64,000 nt of DNA from Chryseobacterium paludis. Lineage in GTDB: Bacteria; Bacteroidota; Bacteroidia; Flavobacteriales; Weeksellaceae. Made by a program: the position numbers and the translations under genes. Below the pieces are notes generated by a model, which saw only the letters and a program-made list of their open reading frames with translations, searched no databases and had not been told where the DNA came from. Below, piece by piece: positions 1-7,632 of this stretch. Every line of letters starts with the position of its first letter. Within the stretch, counting starts at the first letter, position 1. Location of the stretch: assembly GCF_025403485.1 (NCBI RefSeq), contig NZ_CP099966.1, positions 3,571,001 to 3,635,000 of the forward strand. The letters run 5' to 3'.

Positions 1-91
1 TAGATTGACGAAAAAATCTTAAAACCTAAAAGAAATAAAACCCAAGATTGAAACTACAAGAAGAGCTTAAGGGAAGAGTTTATTCATATTT

Positions 92-565
92 TTAATAGTT
101 TTTTTCTTCAATAGGTAAACAGAATAATTGATCCTTTTTTATAATTGTAACATCATCAAAATAAAAATTTGCCTGTACATTTTCTGTTTCAGCTATTTTA
201 TTGCCTTCTTTGTTTTTACATACTAGGGTAAAAGAATTCTGATGAGTTCTTGTAAAATACCATATTTGAAACTCGGGATTTAAATCTAATTGCTGATCCA
301 ATATCAGATCCAATAACCACAAACAATCTTCATAATTTGTTAAATCATAAATTCCTTCTGTAAATTTATATCCATCTTTGTAATCATGTAGGTCTTGCGG
401 AACTGAATAAACATCGTATAAATCGTTGGCAAAATTTCTACGGCTACTGTTTCTGTTAGTCATGATCTTTGTTTTTAAAGCTGAAGGAGATTTATATTTA
501 CGAAAAGTTTCTGGAGTCTTGAAATTATTGTAATAGGCACTTGTAGGTTCTGTGAAATTTTTCAT
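92..565 (-). CDS. Orphan protein of unknown function
   Basis: A 157-residue protein that I do not recognise. It has no signal peptide, membrane segment or repeat. The N-terminal third is rich in Asn, Tyr, Lys and Arg, and the remainder is aromatic and acidic, which suggests a soluble cytoplasmic protein. It starts with ATG and is transcribed divergently from the HTH regulator at 642, with only 76 bp between the two start codons, so the regulator's operator may also control it. Such divergent pairs are common in phage-derived or accessory clusters. Reality of the gene rests on its length, ATG start and non-overlapping position. Confidence 0.6.
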   Translation of the reverse strand: MKNFTEPTSAYYNNFKTPETFRKYKSPSALKTKIMTNRNSSRRNFANDLYDVYSVPQDLHDYKDGYKFTEGIYDLTNYEDCLWLLDLILDQQLDLNPEFQIWYFTRTHQNSFTLVCKNKEGNKIAETENVQANFYFDDVTIIKKDQLFCLPIEEKNY

Positions 566-595
566 ATTTAAATATTTATGTTAATTTTGTTTTAT

Positions 596-629
596 TACCT
601 TTGTACAAATATAGTCAAAATTTAGACTA
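596..629 (+). promoter_or_regulatory. Promoter -7 box and palindromic operator of the HTH gene
   Basis: TACCTTTG at 596-603 matches the Bacteroidota -7 consensus TAnnTTTG. No clear TTG lies at the -33 distance. Directly downstream, 612-629 reads TAGTCAAAATTTAGACTA, an 18-bp dyad in which eight of nine base pairs match. It covers the expected transcription start, where a bound repressor would block initiation. Autoregulation by the HTH protein is an inference. Confidence 0.55.
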
Positions 630-641
630 ATTTAAATATAA

Positions 642-1127
642 ATGGACAAAATAACAACCATAAAGGAGAGGATACTATTTTATCTGGAAGAAAAAAGTAT
701 TAAAAAGGAGTCTTTTTATAGAGAAACTGGAATGTCTGCTTCTAATTTCAAAGGAGCAGGACTAAAGAGCGACTTGGGAATTGATAAGGTTGTTAAAGTA
801 CTTTCTGTATATCCGGAATTGAATAACCACTTACATTGGTTGATAAAAGGGGAAGGTGTTTTAGATTTAAATGCTGTGGAGGAAGAGGAACAAAAAAAAG
901 ATCCCCAATCATCTGGCGATCTTTTATATAGTGAAAATTTTAATGAAGGAATTGGAGATTTACTGGCAAATATCTATGCCCAGTACAATACTCAAGATAA
1001 AAGTTTACTCTTCATACAAAATCAAATATCGAAAATGGAGAAGAAATTAGATGCTGCTATTATAAAACAAGGTAAGTATTTAGAAAAAATTCTATCCCAA
1101 GTTCAAGATAAAGCAGATTCAAAGTAA
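642..1127 (+). CDS. Helix-turn-helix transcriptional regulator, phage-repressor-like
   Basis: A 161-residue DNA-binding protein. Residues 5-75 resemble the XRE/CI-type helix-turn-helix found in many Bacteroidota repressors: a basic segment around residues 20-38 and the motif HLHWLIKGEG at 63-72, which commonly closes this domain. The middle is acidic, and residues 125-158 look like a coiled coil (FIQNQISKMEKKL), probably for dimerisation. There is no S24 peptidase domain, so it is not a self-cleaving repressor. A palindrome just upstream suggests autoregulation. The target genes are unknown; the divergent orphan at 92-565 is the obvious candidate. Confidence 0.8.
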   Translation: MDKITTIKERILFYLEEKSIKKESFYRETGMSASNFKGAGLKSDLGIDKVVKVLSVYPELNNHLHWLIKGEGVLDLNAVEEEEQKKDPQSSGDLLYSENFNEGIGDLLANIYAQYNTQDKSLLFIQNQISKMEKKLDAAIIKQGKYLEKILSQVQDKADSK

Positions 1128-1129
1128 GT

Positions 1130-1387
1130 TTAATTCTTATTTACAATGATCTTTTCTTTATTAGAAATCAATGTTTTTGTAGGAGCATTTAAAATGAGAT
1201 ACCCGAGTTCATCGGTGAAAATTTCCAAATCCTGCATTGTACCAATAAATCCATTATTGATCTCCTTTTTTACTAAACTCATTTTCTTTAAGTATTGCTC
1301 CTCAGATAAGATTTCATGAATATAATCTTCCCAAAGTTTATCACTAAGAGCAACAAGAATCTTTAAACTTTCTCTGTGATTACTCAT
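1130..1387 (-). CDS. Small orphan protein, last gene of a three-gene cluster
   Basis: An 85-residue soluble, charged protein of unknown function, probably helical. I chose the ATG at 1387 (MSNHRES) over an upstream start at 1402 because ATGAGTAA then overlaps the stop codon of the membrane-protein gene by 8 nt, a typical arrangement for translational coupling. Its stop lies 2 bp from the convergent stop of the HTH gene. No domain is recognised. It probably functions with the membrane protein and lipoprotein encoded directly upstream. Confidence 0.55.
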   Translation of the reverse strand: MSNHRESLKILVALSDKLWEDYIHEILSEEQYLKKMSLVKKEINNGFIGTMQDLEIFTDELGYLILNAPTKTLISNKEKIIVNKN

Positions 1388-1907
1388 TTTTAGTGATGTC
1401 ATTTCGTTTAAATAGTATGGAAGAAAATCTTTCTAATGTACTATTATTAAATTTATCAATTACACTTATTTCTCGATAGTAATTATCTAATCGATATATC
1501 AGATAAACGATTAAGGCAATAATTGCAACAATTGCAATGTCTGCATATCCCGATATAATATTCTTATTAAAAAATATGAATTTAATATACGTTGCTAGGT
1601 GAAAATATCCAGAAACGAAAACAGCATAGAATGTATATCGATGAGCTTTAAATAATCCTCCTAGCGCAAGAAGTATAATGCACGATGGGATTGATAAAAA
1701 GTAAATAGCCGAATCAAGATCCAAACGCCTTTCACCAGCATTATTTGCTAACTGAACATTCACGTCGGTAAAATAACCAACGATGTTGTTCAGAAATGGT
1801 AAAATTGCTGATATCAGCACAAAAGCTGACATAACAATCTGGATAGTGAGCTTACCTAGGCCTATCCGGTTTCGTTGGGTCGATTGTTTCGTTTGCTGCT
1901 GGTTCAT
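1380..1907 (-). CDS. Small polytopic inner-membrane protein, unknown
   Basis: A 175-residue protein with about four hydrophobic helices, roughly residues 22-45, 70-90, 92-112 and 117-140, and a basic C-terminal tail. No family is recognised. The ATG at 1907 gives a 56-nt out-of-frame overlap with the upstream lipoprotein gene, which is long for bacteria. An in-frame ATG at 1832 would start 20 nt after the lipoprotein stop but would shorten the first membrane helix. The true start is therefore uncertain. Its end is coupled to the next small gene by an 8-nt overlap. Confidence 0.55.
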   Translation of the reverse strand: MNQQQTKQSTQRNRIGLGKLTIQIVMSAFVLISAILPFLNNIVGYFTDVNVQLANNAGERRLDLDSAIYFLSIPSCIILLALGGLFKAHRYTFYAVFVSGYFHLATYIKFIFFNKNIISGYADIAIVAIIALIVYLIYRLDNYYREISVIDKFNNSTLERFSSILFKRNDITKNE

Positions 1908-2100
1908 TTATTGCTGGTGGATTAGTTGGAATTTCTGATGCTCTCACTGAGTCGGTAATAACTTTTACCGTCTTTAATCTTTTCATATCTGATTTGATAC
2001 TCTTGGATTGTTGTGTGGTCATTTCATCATCATTTCTATCCGCGCAAGCTACTAAAAGAGATATCAAAATAATTCCTGACAAAATTAATTTTAGATTCAT
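1852..2100 (-). CDS. Small putative lipoprotein
   Basis: An 82-residue precursor. Residues 1-18 form a hydrophobic signal, followed by a lipobox (LLVAC, Cys19), so the mature protein should be lipid-anchored. The mature part is short, charged and Pro/Asn/Thr-rich, with no recognised domain. It is the first gene of a compact cluster with the membrane protein and the 85-residue protein. No exact TAnnTTTG box was found upstream, although TTATCTTTA near 2130 is close. Confidence 0.6.
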   Translation of the reverse strand: MNLKLILSGIILISLLVACADRNDDEMTTQQSKSIKSDMKRLKTVKVITDSVRASEIPTNPPAINEPAANETIDPTKPDRPR

Positions 2101-2439
2101 AACAATATATATTTTTTTACAACATAAAGATAAGAGATAAAACTTAAATTTATGTTAAAAAAAATAAGGTAATGTTTTTCATCTTTTAATAGTAATTAAA
2201 ATTAACAAATTATCTAAAAATCTTATATCACTACGCGATGAATTCAAAAGTAGTGAATATATTTTTATATGCTACTATTTTTTAGTAAAATTTTCATTTC
2301 AAAGCACATAACTTTGTTTTTATTTTACTAATTAAGCCTTACTTTGGAAAAAAAGTTCTTAAAAGAAGCTTTTGATCTTATTTGGAGACTTACCTAGCTA
2401 TAGGTGCATTTTTTCAAAAAAAATAAAATTATAAAGGAT
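2101..2439. other. AT-rich intergenic gap without recognised genes
   Basis: This gap lies between the divergent lipoprotein and NTF2-like genes. I see no convincing ORF or RNA. The only structure noticed is an imperfect hairpin around 2249-2276, with arms AGTAG/CTACT and ATATA/TATAT and a TTTT loop, which is weak in such AT-rich DNA. The regulatory regions of both flanking genes must lie here, but no full promoter match is visible. Confidence 0.4.
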
Positions 2440-2781
2440 ATGAGTAACAAAGAGATCTTAGAAAAAGCAAATTTGGCCATTACAAAAGGAGATTATGAAG
2501 GGTTTTTGGCATTCTGTGCTGATGATACGAAATGGACTTTTGTTGGTGAGCAGATCTTACAAGGAAAGGAGGAGGTCAGGCAATATATGGCAACAACATA
2601 TATAGAGCCCCCTAAGTTTAGAGTTGAAAAACTAATAGGTGAGGGTGATTTTGTAACAGCAGTTGGTAAAATAAGTATGAAAAACAAAGGGGGAAAGATC
2701 ATCGATTACTCTTATTGTGATGTTTGGAGATTTCACAACGGTAAAATGATTGAATTGGAAGCTTTTGTTATTGAGAGTTAG
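2440..2781 (+). CDS. NTF2-like / SnoaL-like protein
   Basis: From the ATG at 2440 this is a 113-residue protein with the SnoaL-like NTF2 fold: an N-terminal helix pair (ALNLAITKGDYEG-type region, here ANLAITKGDYEGF), then DDTKWTFVG and a strand-rich half ending in CDVWRFHNGKMIELEAF. Members are small cone-shaped enzymes or ligand-binding proteins, and the substrate cannot be inferred. A frame extension to a GTG at 2404 is possible, but ATG 2440 is preceded by AAAGG and begins the typical domain (MSNKEILEKA). It stands alone, with the convergent DUF1905 gene downstream. Confidence 0.75.
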   Translation: MSNKEILEKANLAITKGDYEGFLAFCADDTKWTFVGEQILQGKEEVRQYMATTYIEPPKFRVEKLIGEGDFVTAVGKISMKNKGGKIIDYSYCDVWRFHNGKMIELEAFVIES

Positions 2782-2847
2782 TTGCGAATACCAATTGAAA
2801 TTTTGAAATGATATTCTTTACAGATTGTAATAGTGTGATAAGGTTAG

Positions 2848-3318
2848 TTAAACCCCTTTTTTCCCATCCATAATCATCTGAATCATTTTTGTTTTTCTAT
2901 TTTCCCGTGTTTCCTGTTTTTTGGCTTCTTCAATCCATCTTATATATTCCTTTCTATGAGTGTAACTCATTTTATCAAATAAGTCTTTTGCTTTGGGGTT
3001 TTCATTAAAAACAACAACAATATCATTTGCAATTTCAACAGTTCTTTCTTCCTTGTCCTCAATGAGAGATACGAAAACCTCATCGCCAAAAGTTTTATTC
3101 AGTTGTTTTCTGATCTCCTGGGTTAGTCCTAAAACATGACAATCAGATTTCATTTTAGAAAGACTTCCACGATATTCAACATTGCCATCGAAAGTAGCCT
3201 TGATTTTAACCTGTCCTTTTTTCCCAAATATTTTCTCAGTGGAAAAAGGGAATTCGACAAACGCAGCATTTATTTCGCCATTTTGTCTGATAATAGCTGA
3301 AAATTTAATAGAGCTCAT
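2848..3318 (-). CDS. DUF1905 / YdeI-OmpD-associated family protein
   Basis: A 156-residue cytoplasmic protein. Residues 1-90 match the DUF1905 pattern (conserved FGKKGQVKIKATFDG segment, then GLTQEIRKQLNKTFGDEV). Residues 105-156 match the YdeI/OmpD-associated tail (AKDLFDKMSYTHRKEYIRWI followed by basic helices). In other bacteria, YdeI-type proteins have been linked to bacteriocin or polymyxin tolerance; for this protein that is only a family association. It has its own promoter of the Bacteroidota type at 3336-3365. Confidence 0.8.
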   Translation of the reverse strand: MSSIKFSAIIRQNGEINAAFVEFPFSTEKIFGKKGQVKIKATFDGNVEYRGSLSKMKSDCHVLGLTQEIRKQLNKTFGDEVFVSLIEDKEERTVEIANDIVVVFNENPKAKDLFDKMSYTHRKEYIRWIEEAKKQETRENRKTKMIQMIMDGKKGV

Positions 3319-3335
3319 GTAAATCGATTTATACT

Positions 3336-3365
3336 CAAAAATAAGAAATTTCGAATATTTTTCAA
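3336..3365 (-). promoter_or_regulatory. Promoter of the DUF1905 gene
   Basis: On the minus strand, TTG (3363-3365) is followed after 19 bp by TATTTTTG (3336-3343), matching the Bacteroidota consensus TTG/TAnnTTTG. The start codon lies 17 nt downstream. Confidence 0.65.
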
Positions 3366-3498
3366 GATTTAATATGAGAGTATTTTAATAGTGTAAGAAT
3401 GTTTTGTGTATTTTATTGTTTTTAGTTTAATTAAATGTAAATATTTTTATTTAATCAATTGAAAATTCGTAAATTGTTTTGATATTAAAAAAAATGGA

Positions 3499-4299
3499 AT
3501 GAAAAAAATTTTACTTTCTCTAACGTTAATTTCAGCATTATATAATGCTCAAGTTACTAGTTTTCCTTGGTTGGAAACATTTGAAACTGATTCGTCAACT
3601 TCTTCTTTATGGACTAAAATTTATGAGTCCGGAACGAAAGAATGGACGAATGTGCAAACTGCATATGCCGGATATACCACTGGAGCTTACCAAGGTTCTT
3701 ATATGGCACAATTTGATATTACTTCATTTGATGGCGATACAACAAAGTATGTGAGTCCTGTATTGGATTTGTCGTCGACAGCTAGCCCTACCTTGGAATT
3801 TTATTATAGAAATAGAGATTGGGGTGGAGATCAGAATGAGCTTAAAGTATATTACAGAACATCTTCTTCAGCTGCTTGGATCTTGATAAGTACGTACAAT
3901 TCCAGTGTAAGTTCATGGACTACATCCGGAGTATTACCATTACCTTCACCATCTGCAACTTATCAGATTGCTCTAGAGGGAGTGGCGATGTATGGATATT
4001 CTATTACTGTAGATAATGTAACGGTGAACGCCTCAGCATTATCCACATCTGAAGTGAATCATAAAAAAGATTTATTCAGAGTATTTCCGAATCCTACATC
4101 CGATTTCGTAAATATTACGTCGGCATCAAAAATTTCGGAAATCTCAATAATCGATTTTAGTGGAAAGAACATTAAAAACCTAAAAGCAGATAATACAGAA
4201 GTTCGTGTTTCTGTACAGGATTTACCATCTGGAAATTATATTGTTAAAGTTAAGAGTTCAGATGGAGCTGCCGGTTCTCAGAAGTTTATAAAAAAATAA
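3499..4299 (+). CDS. T9SS-exported protein with choice-of-anchor-J-like domain
   Basis: A 266-residue precursor. Residues 1-18 form a signal peptide (MKKILLSLTLISALYNAQ). Residues 20-178 form a beta-sandwich domain resembling the choice-of-anchor J/MAM-like modules of cleaved adhesins (FPWLETFETD at the start, SITVDNVTVNA at the end). Residues 190-266 carry a type A sorting domain (FRVFPNPTSDFVNI, then LPSGNYIVKV and a terminal FIKK), which directs export through the type IX secretion system. The function is surface or extracellular, probably carbohydrate or protein binding. It is followed by a strong terminator. Confidence 0.85.
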   Translation: MKKILLSLTLISALYNAQVTSFPWLETFETDSSTSSLWTKIYESGTKEWTNVQTAYAGYTTGAYQGSYMAQFDITSFDGDTTKYVSPVLDLSSTASPTLEFYYRNRDWGGDQNELKVYYRTSSSAAWILISTYNSSVSSWTTSGVLPLPSPSATYQIALEGVAMYGYSITVDNVTVNASALSTSEVNHKKDLFRVFPNPTSDFVNITSASKISEISIIDFSGKNIKNLKADNTEVRVSVQDLPSGNYIVKVKSSDGAAGSQKFIKK

Positions 4300-4353
4300 T
4301 ATAAAGCGCAGCAAAGTAACCTTTATATTATTCATTATAATTAAAACTAAAAT

Positions 4354-4384
4354 AAAACCCCGTGAAAAAGTTTCACGGGGTTTT
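4354..4384. terminator. Bidirectional intrinsic terminator
   Basis: A stem of 14 bp (AAAACCCCGTGAAA with TTTCACGGGGTTTT) around a 3-nt loop, flanked by A and T runs. It lies between the convergent T9SS gene and the S46 peptidase gene and can serve both. Confidence 0.9.
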
Positions 4385-4405
4385 AAAATGTATCTTAAGA
4401 AAAGA

Positions 4406-6610
4406 TTACCTTTTCTTTTTAGTCGTTTTTTCATGCTCTGCTTTAGCAGGACGAGTTTTAGTGTCAGCAGGAGTGTTTTCACTTCTTACTAATTTTAATT
4501 CGTCAATTAGCCTTCTTGCGCCAGCATATTTATCAATAGTCCAAAGCACGAAACGTACATCAACGTTGATTGTTTTTTGCCATTCCTGTTCAAAAACGAT
4601 ATCACCGCTTAGCGCTTCACTGTTTCCGTCAAACGCGATACCAATAAGATTACCTTCACCGTCAATTACCGGAGAACCAGAATTCCCACCTGTAATATCA
4701 TTGTTAGAAAGGAAGTTTACAGGCATATAACCTGCTGCATCTGCATATTGACCGAAATCTTTCATATTGTAAAGATCAATCACTCTTTGTGGAAGATCGA
4801 ATTCTTCATCTCCTTTTTTGTATTTACCAACAAGACCAGTCATATCAGTGTAATAGTTGTCCGTAACACCAAAATAATTTCTATCTGTTCTGATCGGTAA
4901 TTTATCTACTGTTCCATACGTTAATCTCATTGTAGAGTTAGCATCCGGATAGAATTTTTTCTCAGGCATTGCTTTCATTAAACCCGCTAAGAATAAACGG
5001 TTGTTTCTAGCAAAGTTATCATCTATTTTAGAGAACTTTTCAGAAGATAATCTCTGATCAGTAGCAACACCGTTAGCAATTTTTAAAAGTGGATCTGCAT
5101 CAAGTTTCAAACGGTCTGGGTTTAAGATAAAGTTTGTTACTGAAGCTTTATTAGCAAAAATAGATGAATAGGCTACATTTGAAAGATTCTTAGAGTCTAA
5201 TCCCATAATAGTAGCAGAAGCAACATCCTTATCTACTCTTGACTGGTAAAGACCAACCATTGAGTTTAGCATTTCTCCTTCCAATTTAGTATTGAAGTTT
5301 TCATAAGCAGCTTTTACAGAAGCTTCCACTTTTGCTTTCATTGCTAATCTTCCCTGCATGTCTTGTTCTGCATAAGATTTAAGAACAGAACCTACCTGAT
5401 AAGCAAGACTGATATATTTTGCATTTCTGGAAAGTTGAGAAGCATAATTTCTTTCAACATTTCTGTTAGAAACTTGCTTGTAGTAAATAGAAATATCATC
5501 TAATACTCCATCATATTCAGTGTTTCCAGCTTGTAGAGCCCATTTGCCGAAGTTGTCTTCAATTTTTTGTTTGTCAGAAATTGTTCCGTTCTTAATAACA
5601 GCATCAATGGTTCCTTGTCTGTTTTTCCAGTAGTTAGCTACTGAAGCATACTGAGAAGCATAGTTAAGCTGCGTGGCTTTATCTTTATCCATATACTTCT
5701 TCATTACATCCATTGCCAGTTTTGATGCTTCCACCCAAGCTGGATAATCTTTGTTTACCATCTGTTGGATACCGTAAGACGTTAAATAACGGTTTGTTCT
5801 TCCCGGATATCCTAAGATCATAGAAAAATCTCCAGGCTTAATTCCTTTAAGAGAAACCGGTAAAAAATGTTTAGGTTTTAGTGGAGTATTGCTTGGAGAA
5901 TATTCTGCCGGATTTCCTGCAGCATCAGCATATACTCTGAAAACGGTAAAATCCGCTGTATGTCTAGGCCATTCCCAGTTATCTGTATCACCACCAAATT
6001 TACCTAATGATGAAGGTGGAGCACCAACCAATCTGATGTCTTTGTAATCTTGATAAACGAAATAGTAGAATTCATTTCCGTTAAAGAAATCTCTTACTAC
6101 CACAGTATATTTTCCGTTTTCGGAGTTTTCAGACTGGATTGCTTTAGTTTCAGCATCGATCACAGCTTTTCTCTCTTCACCGGTCATATTGTTATTTAGT
6201 TTGGAGTTGATTCTTTGAGAAACATCATCCATTCTAACTAAAAATCTAACGTATAGGTCTTTTGCGTTAAATTCGTCTTTTTGCTTCATTGCCCAGAAAC
6301 CATTTTTTAAATAATCTTTTTCTGGAGTAGAAGCTGCTGCCACAGCACCGTAACCACAATGGTGGTTCGTAAAAATAAGTCCTTTATCAGAAACAATCTC
6401 TCCAGTACAAAATCCACCAAAGCTTACGATGGCATCCTTTAAACTTGAATTGTTTACAGAATAAATTTCTTCAGGAGTTAAATGCAAACCTTCTTTTTGC
6501 ATATCAACACCATTTAATCTTTTGATGAGCATTAACAGCCACATACCCTCATCCGCTCTCATCTGGACAAAGCCCAATAAAAAAGTGAATAGTAGAAATA
6601 GTCTTTTCAT
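4406..6610 (-). CDS. S46 family dipeptidyl-peptidase, DPP7-type
   Basis: A 734-residue periplasmic serine exopeptidase that releases dipeptides from peptide N-termini. It has a signal peptide at residues 1-19. The catalytic His lies in TNHHCGYGAV (81-90), the Asp in the GGDTDNWEWPRHTADF region, and the nucleophile is Ser644 in GGNSGSPV. In Porphyromonas S46 enzymes, the residue 18 positions after the Ser sets P1 preference: Gly in DPP7 (hydrophobic) and Arg in DPP11 (acidic). Here it is Gly662 (AFDGN), so DPP7-like specificity is inferred. The length is near the family's 700-720 residues, plus a basic Lys-rich tail of about 25 residues. Monocistronic, with a terminator at 4354-4384. Confidence 0.92.
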   Translation of the reverse strand: MKRLFLLFTFLLGFVQMRADEGMWLLMLIKRLNGVDMQKEGLHLTPEEIYSVNNSSLKDAIVSFGGFCTGEIVSDKGLIFTNHHCGYGAVAAASTPEKDYLKNGFWAMKQKDEFNAKDLYVRFLVRMDDVSQRINSKLNNNMTGEERKAVIDAETKAIQSENSENGKYTVVVRDFFNGNEFYYFVYQDYKDIRLVGAPPSSLGKFGGDTDNWEWPRHTADFTVFRVYADAAGNPAEYSPSNTPLKPKHFLPVSLKGIKPGDFSMILGYPGRTNRYLTSYGIQQMVNKDYPAWVEASKLAMDVMKKYMDKDKATQLNYASQYASVANYWKNRQGTIDAVIKNGTISDKQKIEDNFGKWALQAGNTEYDGVLDDISIYYKQVSNRNVERNYASQLSRNAKYISLAYQVGSVLKSYAEQDMQGRLAMKAKVEASVKAAYENFNTKLEGEMLNSMVGLYQSRVDKDVASATIMGLDSKNLSNVAYSSIFANKASVTNFILNPDRLKLDADPLLKIANGVATDQRLSSEKFSKIDDNFARNNRLFLAGLMKAMPEKKFYPDANSTMRLTYGTVDKLPIRTDRNYFGVTDNYYTDMTGLVGKYKKGDEEFDLPQRVIDLYNMKDFGQYADAAGYMPVNFLSNNDITGGNSGSPVIDGEGNLIGIAFDGNSEALSGDIVFEQEWQKTINVDVRFVLWTIDKYAGARRLIDELKLVRSENTPADTKTRPAKAEHEKTTKKKR

Positions 6611-6695
6611 TTTATAAAATAATTTTGTGTCGCTAATTTACTAATTTTTACGATATTCTGCCCGTGAATGGTATGAAAATGGAAGGATTGTTTTT

Positions 6696-7130
6696 ATGAA
6701 AAAAATATTAGTATTGCTTTTAGGCATTTCGTTTTTGGGAATAACTTTAAATTGTTCTTCAGTGCCGGAAAAAAATCCATCACTTCAAAGAGAATGGATG
6801 ATGGTGTCCTTTGGGAATTTCAGTAAAGAAATGATGGTTAAAAATAAGGCAGGTATTAATTTAACCTCTAAAATAGAAGATGGAAAAATAAAGGGAGGAG
6901 CTTTTATGGGATGTAATAAGATGTTTTTTACAGCAGAGATTAAAAGCAAGGGTAAAATTAAGTTTTCAGGGCTTGGAAGCACCATGATGGCTTGCCAGGA
7001 TATGAAGTTAGAAGAAGCTTTTTCAAGAAGTATTGAAAAGATCACCCATTATTCTGTTGAAGGACATTTTCTCACCTTATCGGATGATAAAGGGGAGGTG
7101 ATGAAATTTGTAGCTTCTGATTGGGATTAA
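6696..7130 (+). CDS. META-domain lipoprotein (HslJ-like)
   Basis: A 144-residue lipoprotein precursor. The signal ends in a lipobox (ITLNC, Cys20). The remainder is a META domain: LQREWMMVS near the start, the hallmark MGCNKMFF, a strand region ending GLGSTMMACQDMKLEEAF, and FLTLSDDKGEVMKF near the end. META proteins such as HslJ are associated with heat-shock or motility phenotypes, but the mechanism is unknown. The mature protein should sit on the periplasmic face of a membrane. It is divergent from the S46 peptidase gene and followed by a terminator. Confidence 0.85.
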   Translation: MKKILVLLLGISFLGITLNCSSVPEKNPSLQREWMMVSFGNFSKEMMVKNKAGINLTSKIEDGKIKGGAFMGCNKMFFTAEIKSKGKIKFSGLGSTMMACQDMKLEEAFSRSIEKITHYSVEGHFLTLSDDKGEVMKFVASDWD

Positions 7131-7163
7131 ATACCCATTAATTTGTTTAAGATAAAATATAAA

Positions 7164-7187
7164 AAAGTCCGCTACTATGCGGACTTT
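7164..7187. terminator. Intrinsic terminator after the META lipoprotein
   Basis: A 9-bp stem (AAAGTCCGC with GCGGACTTT) with a 6-nt loop, preceded by an A run and followed by TCTTTTG. It is placed between convergent genes and may terminate in both directions. Confidence 0.85.
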
Positions 7188-7215
7188 CTTTTGTTGAAAA
7201 AACTTTCTTTTGTTA

Positions 7216-7626
7216 TTAGTTTTTAGGAATAGTTTTTTTTATTTCCTGCAAAGTTGCAGTGTTGGGTAATCCCATAACGGGTATATTTGTGTTCCTAGAA
7301 TTATTTGCCTTGCGTGACTGTCTGTTGGGTATTGTTGCCAGAACCTCATCAAATGTGGCTGTATTGGACAGTTGTTTACCTGAATTGCCTGCCGGAGTCT
7401 TCGCTTTTGAATCTTGTTTTTTAACCTCAAGACCCTGATCTGATGCTAGACCACTTTGTACAGGTTTTTTGCTTGCACTTTGCTGAGTTTCTTTCAAAAG
7501 CTGGGCTTCATGTTCTTTTGCATTTTTTAATACCAGTGTCTGATCCTGCGTTTCCAAGGTTTTCGTTTCCTGAGCATAAGTACTAACACTTAATAGTAGA
7601 AATGCGGTAATATATATAGATTTCAT
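7216..7626 (-). CDS. Small secreted protein with a duplicated C-terminal motif
   Basis: A 136-residue precursor with a signal peptide (residues 1-18, ending STYAQ). The mature protein is hydrophilic, Gln/Lys/Thr-rich and probably disordered. Near the C-terminus a short motif occurs twice: NTATFDEVLATIP and NTATLQEIKKTIP, about 34 residues apart. No family is recognised and there is no sorting domain. It is the last gene of an operon, starting 6 bp after the stop of the 848-residue repeat protein, so a role with that protein at the cell surface is an inference. Confidence 0.7.
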   Translation of the reverse strand: MKSIYITAFLLLSVSTYAQETKTLETQDQTLVLKNAKEHEAQLLKETQQSASKKPVQSGLASDQGLEVKKQDSKAKTPAGNSGKQLSNTATFDEVLATIPNRQSRKANNSRNTNIPVMGLPNTATLQEIKKTIPKN

Positions 7627-7632
7627 AGTTTT

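Noticed and set aside
1..91. Possible 3' end of an upstream gene at the left edge
   Set aside because: All six frames have stop codons within the first 90 bases, so no partial gene can be supported.
4362..4730. Plus-strand 122-codon frame
   Set aside because: It begins inside the bidirectional terminator and is antisense to the S46 peptidase C-terminus.
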